From an uncultured Campylobacter sp. (GTDB lineage Bacteria > Campylobacterota > Campylobacteria > Campylobacterales > Campylobacteraceae): a stretch of 10,880 bases of DNA. A model generated the notes under the pieces. The model made no database searches, was not told the DNA's origin, and worked only from the letters and a program-made list of their open reading frames with translations. A program made the position numbers and the translations under genes. The stretch spans positions 1 through 10,880 of the forward strand of contig NZ_CALIBF010000113.1 of the NCBI RefSeq assembly GCF_938045465.1. Reading direction: 5' to 3'. Shown here in pieces: positions 3,722 to 10,878 of this stretch; the first letter of the stretch is position 1; each line of letters starts with the position of its first letter.

Positions 3722-6234
3722 AAAGACGAAATTTTTTAAAGCTCGGCGCGGCGGTCTCGGCGCTTCCGCTCATTCCAAGCTCGATGCTTGCGGCGGATAA
3801 GCTTACCGCGCTTAAGAAAAACGGCGAAATTTTAACCGCGGCGCGATGGGGAATTTTAAAAGCGAGCGTCAAAAACGGCAAGATCGTAAAATCTGCGCCG
3901 TGGAAGATCACCTCTAAAATTCCAAATACTCTTCAAAATACGATGGCGGATCTCGTTTATAACACGCGCATCAAAGCGCCGATGGTGCGAAAATCCTACC
4001 TCGCCGATCCCGATAATCCAAAGCCTGAGCTTCGCGGGCTTGACGAATGGGTCGAGGTAAAATATGAAGACGCGATCAAGCTCGTCGCGCGCGAGCTTAA
4101 AAAGACGCGCGAGCAAAAGGGCGCAGACTCGGTATTTGCGGGAAGCTACGGCTGGCAGAGCACGGGCAACATGCATGTCTCAAGGACGCTGCTTCATAGA
4201 TTTATGAACTTAAGCGGCGGCTTTACGGGCGTCACGGGAGATTATTCTACGGGAGCGGCGCAGGTCATAATGCCGCACGTAACGGGCTCAAATCAGGTCT
4301 ATGAGCAGCAAACCTCTTGGCCGGTGGTGCTTGAAAACTCCAAAGTCGTGGTCTTTTGGGGATTAAATCCGATCTCTACGCTTCGCGTGGCGTGGACGAG
4401 CTCGGACGAGCAGGGATTTAAGTATTTCGAGCAGCTAAAAAACAGCGATAAAGAGATCATCATCATCGATCCGATCAAAACCGTAAGCGGCAAGTATTTC
4501 GAGGGCAAGGCGCGATGGATTACCCCTCGCCCGAACACCGACGTAGCGATGATGCTAGGTATGGCGCAGCACCTATACTCGCAGGGCAAGTACGATAAGG
4601 AATTTTTACAAAACTACACCGTGGGCTTTGAAAAATTCGTGCCGTACCTCACGGGGCAGAGCGACGGCGTGGCTAAGACGCCGGAGTGGGCTAGTGAAAT
4701 TTGCGGCATTAGCGCGGACGTGATCAAAGAGCTCGCGATAAAATTTTACGAAAACCGCACGATGATAATGGCGGGTTGGGGTATCCAGCGCGCTCATCAC
4801 GGCGAGCAGGCGCACTGGATGATCGTAACTTTGTGCGCGATGCTAGGACAGATCGGACTTGCCGGAGGGGGCTTTGGCTTTAGCTACCACTACGCTAACG
4901 GCGGCGCGCCTACCTGCGCGGGCGGCGTGATCGGCGGAATGAACGCGGCAAGCGTCGGCGTCGTTAAGGACGGCAAATTTTTAGGGCTTGCGCAGGATCA
5001 GAAGCAAGGCGGCGAAGCTACTCAAGCGTGGCTGGTAAATACGGCGAAGGTTGCCTTTCCTCTAGCTCGCATCGCGGACGCACTACTAAATCCGGGCAAG
5101 ACGATTGACGCAAACGGCGCAAAGATCACCTATCCGCAGATCGACTTCATCTACTGGGTCGGCGGAAATCCTATCGTGCACCATCAAGACACCAACACCA
5201 ACATCAAGGCTTGGCGCAAGCCGCGCACCATCGTAGTGAATGAAATTTACTGGACGCCGACTGCGAAGATGGCGGACATCGTGTTCCCGACCACGACGCA
5301 GTATGAGCGCAACGACATTACGATGAGCGGGGACTACTCCAATATGCATATAATCCCGATGAAGCAGGTCGTCGCCAAGCAGCACGGCGCGAAGGACGAT
5401 TATCAAATTTTTACGGACCTTTGCAAGGCTTACGCAGACGGGCTTGCCGAGGTTTATACGGACGGCGGCAAAACGGAGATGGACTGGATCAAGGAATTTT
5501 ACGAAGGGGCGGCAAGCGCCGTGAACGCAAACACCGCTTTAGGCATGCAGATGCCGAGCTTTGAGCAGTGGTGGGAGAAAAACGAGCCGACGGAATTTTA
5601 CGAAACGCCTGAGAGTGCTGCGTATGTGAGCTTTGAGGATTTTAGAAACGATCCCGTTTTGGAGGCTTTGGGAACGCCTAGCGGGCTGATTGAAATTTAC
5701 TCCGATACGATTGCTGCGATGAACTACAAAGACTGCGGCGCGCATCCGATGTGGTTCGAGCCCGTCGAGTGGCTCGGGATGAAGGATAAGCCTGCGAAAT
5801 TTCACCTGCTCAGCCTGCATCCGCTTGACCGCTTGCATTCGCAGCAGAGCAACACCTCAAATCGCAAGAGATACGCCGTCGCGGATCGCGAGCCGGTACT
5901 GATCAATACCGAGGACGCTAAGGAGCTCGGTATCAAGCAGGGCGATCTGGTGCGCGTGTATAACGCTCGCGGCGAAATTTTGGCGGGAGCCAACGTAAGC
6001 GGCGACATAATGCGCGGCGTGGTGCAGATCTTTGAAGGCGCGTGGTACGATCCTAACGCCGAGGGGCTTTGCAAAAATGGAAATCCGAACGTACTTACGA
6101 TCGATCTTCCTACGAGCGAGCTTGCCAACGGCAACATCGCGCACACGGCGTTAGTAAATATCGAGCTTTATAAACACAAGGCGGGCGAGGATATCAAACT
6201 AACCGCATTTATGCCGCCTAAAGGGGCGAAGTAA
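3718..6234 (+). CDS. torA: Periplasmic molybdopterin TMAO/DMSO (N-/S-oxide) reductase
   Basis: This 838-residue enzyme belongs to the DMSO reductase family (DorA/TorA/BisC type). It uses a bis-molybdopterin guanine dinucleotide cofactor to reduce N- or S-oxides as terminal acceptors in the periplasm. The N-terminus MKRRNFLKLG is a Tat signal, with likely cleavage around residues 24-26. No N-terminal Cys motif for an Fe-S cluster is present, as in DorA. The molybdenum ligand is S177 in GDYSTGAAQ. Y144 and W146 in GSYGWQS sit 33 and 31 residues before it, the spacing of Y114, W116 and S147 in Rhodobacter DorA. Other blocks match DorA throughout: AGWGIQRAHHGEQAHWM, GLAGGGFGFSYHYANGG, WVGGNPIVHHQDTN, ERNDITMSGDYSN, GTPSGLIEIYS. 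Length is normal. It is the last gene of the operon and overlaps the cytochrome gene by four bases. No torD chaperone is in the window. It corresponds to Cj0264c of C. jejuni. Confidence 0.95.
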   Translation: MKRRNFLKLGAAVSALPLIPSSMLAADKLTALKKNGEILTAARWGILKASVKNGKIVKSAPWKITSKIPNTLQNTMADLVYNTRIKAPMVRKSYLADPDNPKPELRGLDEWVEVKYEDAIKLVARELKKTREQKGADSVFAGSYGWQSTGNMHVSRTLLHRFMNLSGGFTGVTGDYSTGAAQVIMPHVTGSNQVYEQQTSWPVVLENSKVVVFWGLNPISTLRVAWTSSDEQGFKYFEQLKNSDKEIIIIDPIKTVSGKYFEGKARWITPRPNTDVAMMLGMAQHLYSQGKYDKEFLQNYTVGFEKFVPYLTGQSDGVAKTPEWASEICGISADVIKELAIKFYENRTMIMAGWGIQRAHHGEQAHWMIVTLCAMLGQIGLAGGGFGFSYHYANGGAPTCAGGVIGGMNAASVGVVKDGKFLGLAQDQKQGGEATQAWLVNTAKVAFPLARIADALLNPGKTIDANGAKITYPQIDFIYWVGGNPIVHHQDTNTNIKAWRKPRTIVVNEIYWTPTAKMADIVFPTTTQYERNDITMSGDYSNMHIIPMKQVVAKQHGAKDDYQIFTDLCKAYADGLAEVYTDGGKTEMDWIKEFYEGAASAVNANTALGMQMPSFEQWWEKNEPTEFYETPESAAYVSFEDFRNDPVLEALGTPSGLIEIYSDTIAAMNYKDCGAHPMWFEPVEWLGMKDKPAKFHLLSLHPLDRLHSQQSNTSNRKRYAVADREPVLINTEDAKELGIKQGDLVRVYNARGEILAGANVSGDIMRGVVQIFEGAWYDPNAEGLCKNGNPNVLTIDLPTSELANGNIAHTALVNIELYKHKAGEDIKLTAFMPPKGAK

Positions 6235-6244
6235 GGATTGTGAA

Positions 6245-6285
6245 GCGGTTCGGGCTTTAGAGCGGCTTTTTATGCCCCGAACCGC
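6245..6285 (+). terminator. Stem-loop after the reductase gene, possible terminator
   Basis: GCGGTTCGGG (6245-6254) pairs perfectly with CCCGAACCGC (6276-6285), ten bases after the stop codon. The loop is about 21 bases and contains a T-run, but no T-run follows the stem. A second, weaker inverted repeat follows (ACCCGCT at 6286-6292 with AGCGGGT at 6309-6315). It probably marks the operon end. Confidence 0.4.
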
Positions 6286-6309
6286 ACCCGCTTTGGATTT
6301 GCTACGACA

Positions 6310-6432
6310 GCGGGTTGGATCGATTGGCTTGCCGCAGCTTTACGGCTGTGATGGGCTGAGGTTAAATTCTGAATTGCCCAAAGCTTTTCTACCTTGGCGA
6401 CGGGCTGAGTGAATTTTACCTGCCATAGCTTT
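6310..6432. repeat. Degenerate tandem repeat of about 46 bases, three units
   Basis: Each unit has GGG(C/T)TG near the start, then GCC, then AGCTTT. The AGCTTT words lie at 6336, 6382 and 6427, and the GGG(C/T)TG words at 6312, 6353 and 6402. The units are imperfect with small indels. The origin is unknown and I see no coding function. Confidence 0.4.
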
Positions 6433-6507
6433 GTGAATGCGGCAAGCCAGAGGAGCGGCGAGCGGTATTCGTCTCGCTGCCCCACTCCGCCCTATTTACT
6501 CGTGAAA

Positions 6508-6527
6508 TTAAACGGCTTGCCGTTTGA
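6508..6527 (-). terminator. Terminator of the unknown membrane protein gene
   Basis: Read on the minus strand, TCAAACGG and CCGTTTAA pair around a CAAG loop (six perfect pairs plus a wobble and one more pair), followed by TTTAATTTC. It starts ten bases after the stop codon at 6537, the right place and orientation for an intrinsic terminator. Confidence 0.5.
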
Positions 6528-6536
6528 ACTAGAATT

Positions 6537-7349
6537 TCAATCCAAACTAAAAAACCGCCTAAGCTTCCATTTAAAATTTTTCTTCGGAATTTGTGTATCA
6601 CTAAAATCGTCGCTCCAAATTTCGTTTTTATCGGTGAAATAGCCGCTATTTTGAGCCTGCGGTATAAAGTCGGTCCGATCTTCTATTTTTACGTTTAGCG
6701 CCTTGAAATATTGCAGCAGCTCATAATACTCTTTTGTAGATACGGCATTTATTAAAAAGTAATTTCTGTTGTTAAATTTAACGACAAAATTTCTTTTTAA
6801 CAGCCAAAGGGGCTCCGAGCTCTTTTTGAGCTTGTAAATTTTATACGGCAGAGCAAATATTAAATATAGCATTAGATGCTTTATATAAAGAGCAAGTTTG
6901 CCTATATGAACGCCTATGCTTGAATATCTATATAACTCATACGAGCTTAAATAATGGAACCTGCCGTAAGAGTTTTCTAGTTCGCATACTACGCAGAAAT
7001 GAACGCTAGATATATTTGCGGACGGATCGGGGGCTATTTTGGTTTCGGAAATTATGCTATCTTTCATATCTATATTTTCGACGTAGCGGATCAGGCTGTT
7101 TGAAAAATAAAAATAGCTCGGATTTTTAGAAAAATTTTGCTCCGCCGAAATTCTTAGCCGTATGAAAGAATATGTCACAAAAATTAAAGAAATGATACCG
7201 AAAGCGCTAAATTTTCCCGTAGTGCCAGTCATAATCAGATCATAAGCTAAAAGCGAAAAACCCAATATGCAAGTAAATATACTCCAGGAAAATACATGAT
7301 AGACGGTGTAATCGTTTATGATCAATGGCTCTTTGTCGTAGTCTCTCAT
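6537..7349 (-). CDS. Hypothetical membrane protein, 270 residues
   Basis: I do not recognise this protein. It has two hydrophobic helices near the N-terminus (about 18-38 and 46-64) and a third segment at about 148-171 (KLALYIKHLMLYLIFALPYKIYKL). A soluble C-terminal part rich in aromatic and charged residues (NFVVKFNNRNYFLINAVSTKEYYELLQYFKALNV at 187-220) ends in a basic tail (KKNFKWKLRRFFSL). The arrangement suggests an inner-membrane protein with a cytoplasmic C-terminal domain, though topology is inferred. The start ATG at 7349-7347 has AGGGGAT just upstream and a TATAAT at 7384-7379. The gene is clearly more AT-rich than its neighbours, which suggests a lineage-specific or acquired gene. 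It follows the transporter on the same strand but has its own promoter. Confidence 0.75.
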   Translation of the reverse strand: MRDYDKEPLIINDYTVYHVFSWSIFTCILGFSLLAYDLIMTGTTGKFSAFGIISLIFVTYSFIRLRISAEQNFSKNPSYFYFSNSLIRYVENIDMKDSIISETKIAPDPSANISSVHFCVVCELENSYGRFHYLSSYELYRYSSIGVHIGKLALYIKHLMLYLIFALPYKIYKLKKSSEPLWLLKRNFVVKFNNRNYFLINAVSTKEYYELLQYFKALNVKIEDRTDFIPQAQNSGYFTDKNEIWSDDFSDTQIPKKNFKWKLRRFFSLD

Positions 7350-7378
7350 AAATCCCCTATTTTGTAAAATTTTGGCAC

Positions 7379-7384
7379 ATTATA
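7379..7384 (-). promoter_or_regulatory. -10 box of the unknown membrane protein gene
   Basis: The minus strand reads TATAAT, giving a start near 7372 and a leader of about 23 bases. The ribosome site AGGGGAT lies within 7351-7359. No good -35 is seen. Confidence 0.5.
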
Positions 7385-7454
7385 ACGCTTTATTCTCATA
7401 ACGTATTAAAATTTAAAGTCATTTTGACCATTTAAATTTTTAAGTTCGTTATTA

Positions 7455-7476
7455 GGTAGAATTTTAAAATTCTACC
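7455..7476. repeat. 22-base perfect palindrome between transporter and unknown gene
   Basis: The half-site GGTAGAATTTT is followed at once by its exact reverse complement. It contains the recurrent 9-mer AAATTCTAC once on each strand. It lies about 65 bases downstream of the transporter stop and about 70 bases upstream of the next promoter. It could be a transcription stop, a cruciform or a protein site. Confidence 0.5.
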
Positions 7477-7508
7477 CTACTTCACCTTCTTTGCCGTATT
7501 TTGCCAGT

Positions 7509-7532
7509 CGTTGCATTTACATAAATGCAACG
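7509..7532 (-). terminator. Stem-loop just after the transporter gene
   Basis: CGTTGCATTTA (7509-7519) and TAAATGCAACG (7522-7532) form a perfect inverted repeat, in practice a 10-bp stem with a four-base loop, eight bases past the transporter stop. No T-run follows on the minus strand, so it may stabilise the mRNA end or act as a weak terminator. Confidence 0.45.
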
Positions 7533-7540
7533 CGATGAGT

Positions 7541-8854
7541 TTAAAACGAAATATGCATACTAAGCGCGATTATGCATAAAAGTAGCGCCAGCGGGACATA
7601 GACAAAGCGCCCGATATCATACCAGAGCTTGCCGCGAGCCCTCTCTGCGCCCAGATTGATCTCATCTAAAATTTCATTCCGCCTAATCACCCAAAACCAC
7701 GATATCGCTCCGATTACAGCTCCGATCGGAATGATATAAATCGATACGAAATCCATCCACGGACCCCATGAGCTTATCGCTTCCATACCAAGGCCCGCAC
7801 CCAGGCAGATCGCGCACAATAGCGCAAGCGTGAATGCGCGGCTTAGCCTTGGAAACTTATGCATTAGCGATTCGGCGACTACTTCGAACATATTTTGAAG
7901 CGATGAAATTCCACCAAAAATCACGGCGGTAAATAAAATCACTGCAAAAATTCTACCACCTGCCATATCTTGTAAAATTTTAGGCAGAGTTACGAAAAGT
8001 AGCTTAGGACCCGCCGCAGGATCCATTCCGTAAGCAAATACTGCAGGGATCATTACTAGCGCAGCTACCATAGCGGCTAGCGTGTCAAATAGCGCGGTAT
8101 TTTTCGCCGCAGATACGATGTCTTCGTCCTTGGATAGATACGCGCCATAGACGATCATCCCTGAGCCCGTAATCGATAGCGAGAAAAACGCCTGTCCCAT
8201 CGCAGAAATCCAAACCATCGGATCTGCTAGCTTAGTAAAATCAGCGCCAAAAAGAAAGGCATATCCGCCCGCAGCGCCTTGCAGCGTCGCGACCCTAATT
8301 GCCAAAATTGCAAATAGCACGAAAAATAACGGCATCATAATTTTATTCGTTTTTTCGATACTTTTGGCGCCGAAAAACAGCGTCAGCAACGTGCCTGCAA
8401 CGATTATGCAGTGATAAGGCACCACGGAGTAGGACGTCAGGGCAAAAGAGTTAAACCACGTATCGGTATTTTCGCTCATTAGCGAGCCGTCTATGGCTTG
8501 AACTAGCGCTTTTAGAACGTAGGCGATGATGACGGCATAGCCCACTGCGATACACATCGAACCGGCAAGTGGTAGCCAGCCAATAACCTTACCGATAGCG
8601 CCCAGTCCGCGGCTTTTCCACGCGTATTCGTATGAGCCTAGCGTGCCTGTTTTGGCGCGGCGACCGATCGCGTATTCGGCGCTTAGGCCTACGTATGAAA
8701 ACAGCGTTACAAAAAAAACGTAAATTAGCAAAAATGCGCCGCCGCCGTTCGTGCCGAGTTTATAAGGGAAGCCCCAGACATTTGCCATACCTACGGCGGA
8801 GCCCACGCAAGCGATGATAAAAGCCCAACGCGATGAGAATTTGTGTTTTGTCAT
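7541..8854 (-). CDS. NSS (SNF) family sodium-dependent amino-acid-type transporter
   Basis: This 437-residue inner-membrane protein belongs to the neurotransmitter:sodium symporter family (LeuT fold), whose bacterial members import amino acids with Na+. It has about 11 helices, the usual bacterial number. The family core is clear: SSRWAFIIACVGSAVGMANVWGFPY at 7-31 (broken TM1 with Na+ site), GTNGGGAF (34-41), GRRAKTG (64-70), FFSLSITGSGMIVYGAYLSKDEDI in TM6 (223-246), and GGISSLQN with S317/S318 in TM8 (314-321). D368 in PWMDF matches LeuT D404. Where most members have the gate Arg (WRFP), this one has WGFP (G28). Substrate cannot be told from sequence. The ATG at 8854 is preceded by a weak GGAT motif, and a candidate TACCAT -10 lies at 8883-8888. 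It appears to be a single-gene unit. Confidence 0.92.
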   Translation of the reverse strand: MTKHKFSSRWAFIIACVGSAVGMANVWGFPYKLGTNGGGAFLLIYVFFVTLFSYVGLSAEYAIGRRAKTGTLGSYEYAWKSRGLGAIGKVIGWLPLAGSMCIAVGYAVIIAYVLKALVQAIDGSLMSENTDTWFNSFALTSYSVVPYHCIIVAGTLLTLFFGAKSIEKTNKIMMPLFFVLFAILAIRVATLQGAAGGYAFLFGADFTKLADPMVWISAMGQAFFSLSITGSGMIVYGAYLSKDEDIVSAAKNTALFDTLAAMVAALVMIPAVFAYGMDPAAGPKLLFVTLPKILQDMAGGRIFAVILFTAVIFGGISSLQNMFEVVAESLMHKFPRLSRAFTLALLCAICLGAGLGMEAISSWGPWMDFVSIYIIPIGAVIGAISWFWVIRRNEILDEINLGAERARGKLWYDIGRFVYVPLALLLCIIALSMHISF

Positions 8855-8882
8855 AAAGCCATCCGTGCGAAAAATTTTCGTT

Positions 8883-8891
8883 ATGGTAGCA
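8883..8891 (-). promoter_or_regulatory. Candidate extended -10 of the transporter gene
   Basis: The minus strand reads TGCTACCAT, an extended -10 form (TGn plus TACCAT, four of six matches to TATAAT). It would start transcription near 8876, about 22 bases before the ATG. Support is moderate. Confidence 0.35.
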
Positions 8892-9408
8892 AAAAGGAAT
8901 TTAAGATTTATTTATGCGGAATTTTAAGGCGTGCCGACTTGATTACTGAGGAATTTTTAGAATTTAAAGCCGCGAAGTTTTAAAGCAAGATTGGTGAAAT
9001 TTTATGATCAAAATCGATAGAGTTAATTCTGCGATACTGCGCGGTAAAATTTTATCTTTATAATTTTAGAAAATTTTGCGCTTAGGCTTTGGCTTTAAAA
9101 TTCGCTTGGTCTGGGCTTGTAGTGGGGCTTGCTATTTAAATTAGGCGAGAAATTTAGATCAATTAGAATTTTAAAATTCCGCGAAATTTTAAAATTTACG
9201 ATCTCGCAAAATTTAAAAATAGGCTCATCAAGAAATTCTATCTAGCGTCGCTCTGGCAGAATTTTCGCGGTAGAATTTCGCCTTTTGTTTGTAATATGAA
9301 GAGGACTTATAAATAGCACTTTTATGGCGCTCTACAAGGCGAGTGGCATTCCTGTGCCCGCTATTAGGGCATCTATACGGGAGCGGCGAATAAATTTTCA
9401 CCCTAGAT

Positions 9409-9451
9409 GGGAATTGAGAGCGTCGCAAGCGGCAGCGCGCTTGAAATTCCC
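9409..9451. repeat. Inverted repeat downstream of the CNNM gene
   Basis: GGGAATT (9409-9415) pairs with AATTCCC (9445-9451). After a three-base internal loop, AGCG (9419-9422) pairs with CGCT (9438-9441). It lies about 45 bases beyond the CNNM gene stop on the minus strand, with no T-run. It is a possible 3'-end structure. Confidence 0.35.
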
Positions 9452-9496
9452 GGCGCGCAGCATCATAGAGCGAATTTTATTAACTCACACTTTGGC

Positions 9497-10834
9497 TTAG
9501 TTATTTTTCTCCGCTTCTTCGTTTTCTTGCGGTTGCGCGACTGCTTTTTTGATCGCTTTTACGAGCGAAACTCTTGTGCCATCCATTCGCAGTACTTCGT
9601 AATCGCAGTTTTCATCGCTTATTTTATCGCCGATTTCAGGTAGGCTGCCGAAGAGATTAAAGACGTAGCCGCCGATCGTTAGCTGCTCGGTCTCTTCGTC
9701 GAAGTCAATGCCCATAACCTCCTCGACGCCTTCGATCTCGAAACGCCCTCTAAACTCAAAGGTGTTCTCGTCGATACGTTTGAAATTTTGCGCATTCGCG
9801 TCGTGCTCGTCGTTGATGTCGCCAAAAATTTCTTCTATTATATCTTCCATCGTCAAAAATCCCGCCGTGCCGCCGTATTCGTCGATGACGAGCGCGGCAA
9901 AAATGCGCTGCTTATTCATCATAGGTAAAATTTTAGAGATCGGGCTGTTTTCAGGCACGATAATGAGCTTACGCACGATCTTATCGAAGCTTTTATCTCC
10001 CTTTTGTTGGATGATGTCGCGGATGTGGATGAGGCCTAGGACGTTGTCTTTGCTACCGTCGATATATGGGAAGCGCGTAAATTTCGACTGCAATACGGTT
10101 GCGTAGTTTTCATCGTAGCTTTTTTGCTTATTTAGGCATATGAGATCGCGCCTCGGCGTCATTATCTCTTTGGCGACCGTGTCGCTGAAATCGACGGCGT
10201 TTTTGATGATCTCGGTCTCTAGGCTATCGAGTACACCGCCTTTTAGGCTCTCGCTCGCGATGATTTTGATCTCTTCGTCAGAAAGCGCAAGCTCGCTCTC
10301 TTTAGCGGGCTTTACGCCGATGATTTTAAGCGAGACGGCAGCAATGAAGTCAAACGCCTTTATGATCGGAAAAAACATAATCCAAAAAATATGAAGCGGT
10401 CTGGAGATAAAAAGCACGATCTTCTCGGTTTTGGCAATAGCGATGGATTTTGGCACTAGCTCGCCGAGCACGACGTGAAACAGCGTAACGAGCGTAAAAG
10501 ATATGACGAAGGCGATCGTATGCGCCGCCGCTCCGCCGCCTATGCCGATGGATCTTAGTGGCAGCTCGATCAGTCTCGATACCGCGGGCTCACCGATCCA
10601 GCCGAGGGCGAGCGAGCTTATCGTAATGCCTAGCTGAGTGGCGCTAAGATAGGTGTCAAGGGAGTTTGAAATTTTAAAAGCGAGCTTTGCGTTTGGAATT
10701 TTATCCTTGATAAGCTCTTCGAGGCGAGACTTTCTTACTTTGACGATTGAGAATTCCGAAAGAACAAAAAAAGCATTCATAAAGATGAATACAAAAGCTA
10801 AAACTAACATTAAAACCGAACTGTCCGTGTCCAA
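9497..10834 (-). CDS. CNNM/CorC (HlyC/CorC) family membrane protein with CBS domains
   Basis: This 445-residue protein has the full three-part layout of the family often annotated as hemolysin or CorC. An N-terminal CNNM/DUF21 membrane domain (about 1-190) carries FVLSEFSIVKVRKSR (23-37), TQLGITISSLALGWIGEP, and GELVPKSIAI near the third helix. Two CBS domains follow (about 220-345, with IMTPRRDLI and VIDEYGGTAGFLTMEDIIEEIFGDI). A C-terminal CorC_HlyC domain (about 355-435, with GRFEIEGVEEVMGIDF and TIGGYVFNLFGSLPEIGD) ends the protein. Relatives bind or move Mg2+ or other divalent ions, with CBS domains sensing adenine nucleotides; true haemolytic activity is doubtful. The start is TTG at 10834, eight bases after AAAGGA (10848-10843), under a TATAAT at 10878-10873. 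An ATG eight codons inside is the alternative. No partner gene is visible. Confidence 0.93.
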   Translation of the reverse strand: MDTDSSVLMLVLAFVFIFMNAFFVLSEFSIVKVRKSRLEELIKDKIPNAKLAFKISNSLDTYLSATQLGITISSLALGWIGEPAVSRLIELPLRSIGIGGGAAAHTIAFVISFTLVTLFHVVLGELVPKSIAIAKTEKIVLFISRPLHIFWIMFFPIIKAFDFIAAVSLKIIGVKPAKESELALSDEEIKIIASESLKGGVLDSLETEIIKNAVDFSDTVAKEIMTPRRDLICLNKQKSYDENYATVLQSKFTRFPYIDGSKDNVLGLIHIRDIIQQKGDKSFDKIVRKLIIVPENSPISKILPMMNKQRIFAALVIDEYGGTAGFLTMEDIIEEIFGDINDEHDANAQNFKRIDENTFEFRGRFEIEGVEEVMGIDFDEETEQLTIGGYVFNLFGSLPEIGDKISDENCDYEVLRMDGTRVSLVKAIKKAVAQPQENEEAEKNN

Positions 10835-10842
10835 ATTTCTTA

Positions 10843-10878
10843 TCCTTTGAAATTTAAAAATAAATATTTATGATTATA
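10843..10878 (-). promoter_or_regulatory. Promoter -10 box and ribosome site of the CNNM gene
   Basis: The minus strand reads TATAAT at 10878-10873 and AAAGGA at 10848-10843, giving a leader of about 32 bases. The ribosome site is eight bases before the TTG at 10834, which supports that non-ATG start. Confidence 0.55.

Larger units (their letters stand above)
6235..6536. other. Gap with inverted and degenerate tandem repeats
   Basis: I see no gene in these 302 bases; short open frames on both strands lack ribosome sites and recognisable products. The gap contains inverted repeats (6245-6285 and 6286-6315), a degenerate tandem repeat (about 6310-6432), and a minus-strand terminator hairpin at 6508-6527. 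Confidence 0.6.
8855..9496. other. 640-base gap without a clear gene
   Basis: This is the longest gap in the window. It is dense in AATTTTAAAATT-type palindromes (GAATTTTAAAATTC at 9166-9179 and AAATTTTAAAATTT at 9184-9197), holds one GTAGAATTT word (9270-9278) and an inverted repeat at 9409-9451. A 66-codon minus-strand frame (9228-9428, TTG start) and a 19-codon plus frame at 9004 lack ribosome sites and resemblance to known proteins. No tRNA cloverleaf was seen. A small RNA cannot be excluded by eye. Confidence 0.55.

Noticed and set aside
6270..6485. 71-codon minus-strand frame in the gap after the reductase
   Set aside because: It is explained by the degenerate tandem repeat and inverted repeats and has no start signals.
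9004..9063. 19-codon plus-strand frame (MIKIDRVNSAILRGKILSL)
   Set aside because: No Shine-Dalgarno or promoter is evident, and frames this short occur by chance.
9228..9428. 66-codon minus-strand frame with a PYRCPNSGHRN stretch hinting at a zinc-binding peptide
   Set aside because: It starts at TTG without a ribosome site, has only one Cys so cannot form a zinc knuckle, and overlaps the repeat sequence at 9409-9451.
9497..10834. Calling the CNNM/CorC protein a haemolysin toxin
   Set aside because: The CNNM, CBS and CorC domain layout is that of divalent-ion handling proteins; the haemolysin name is historical.
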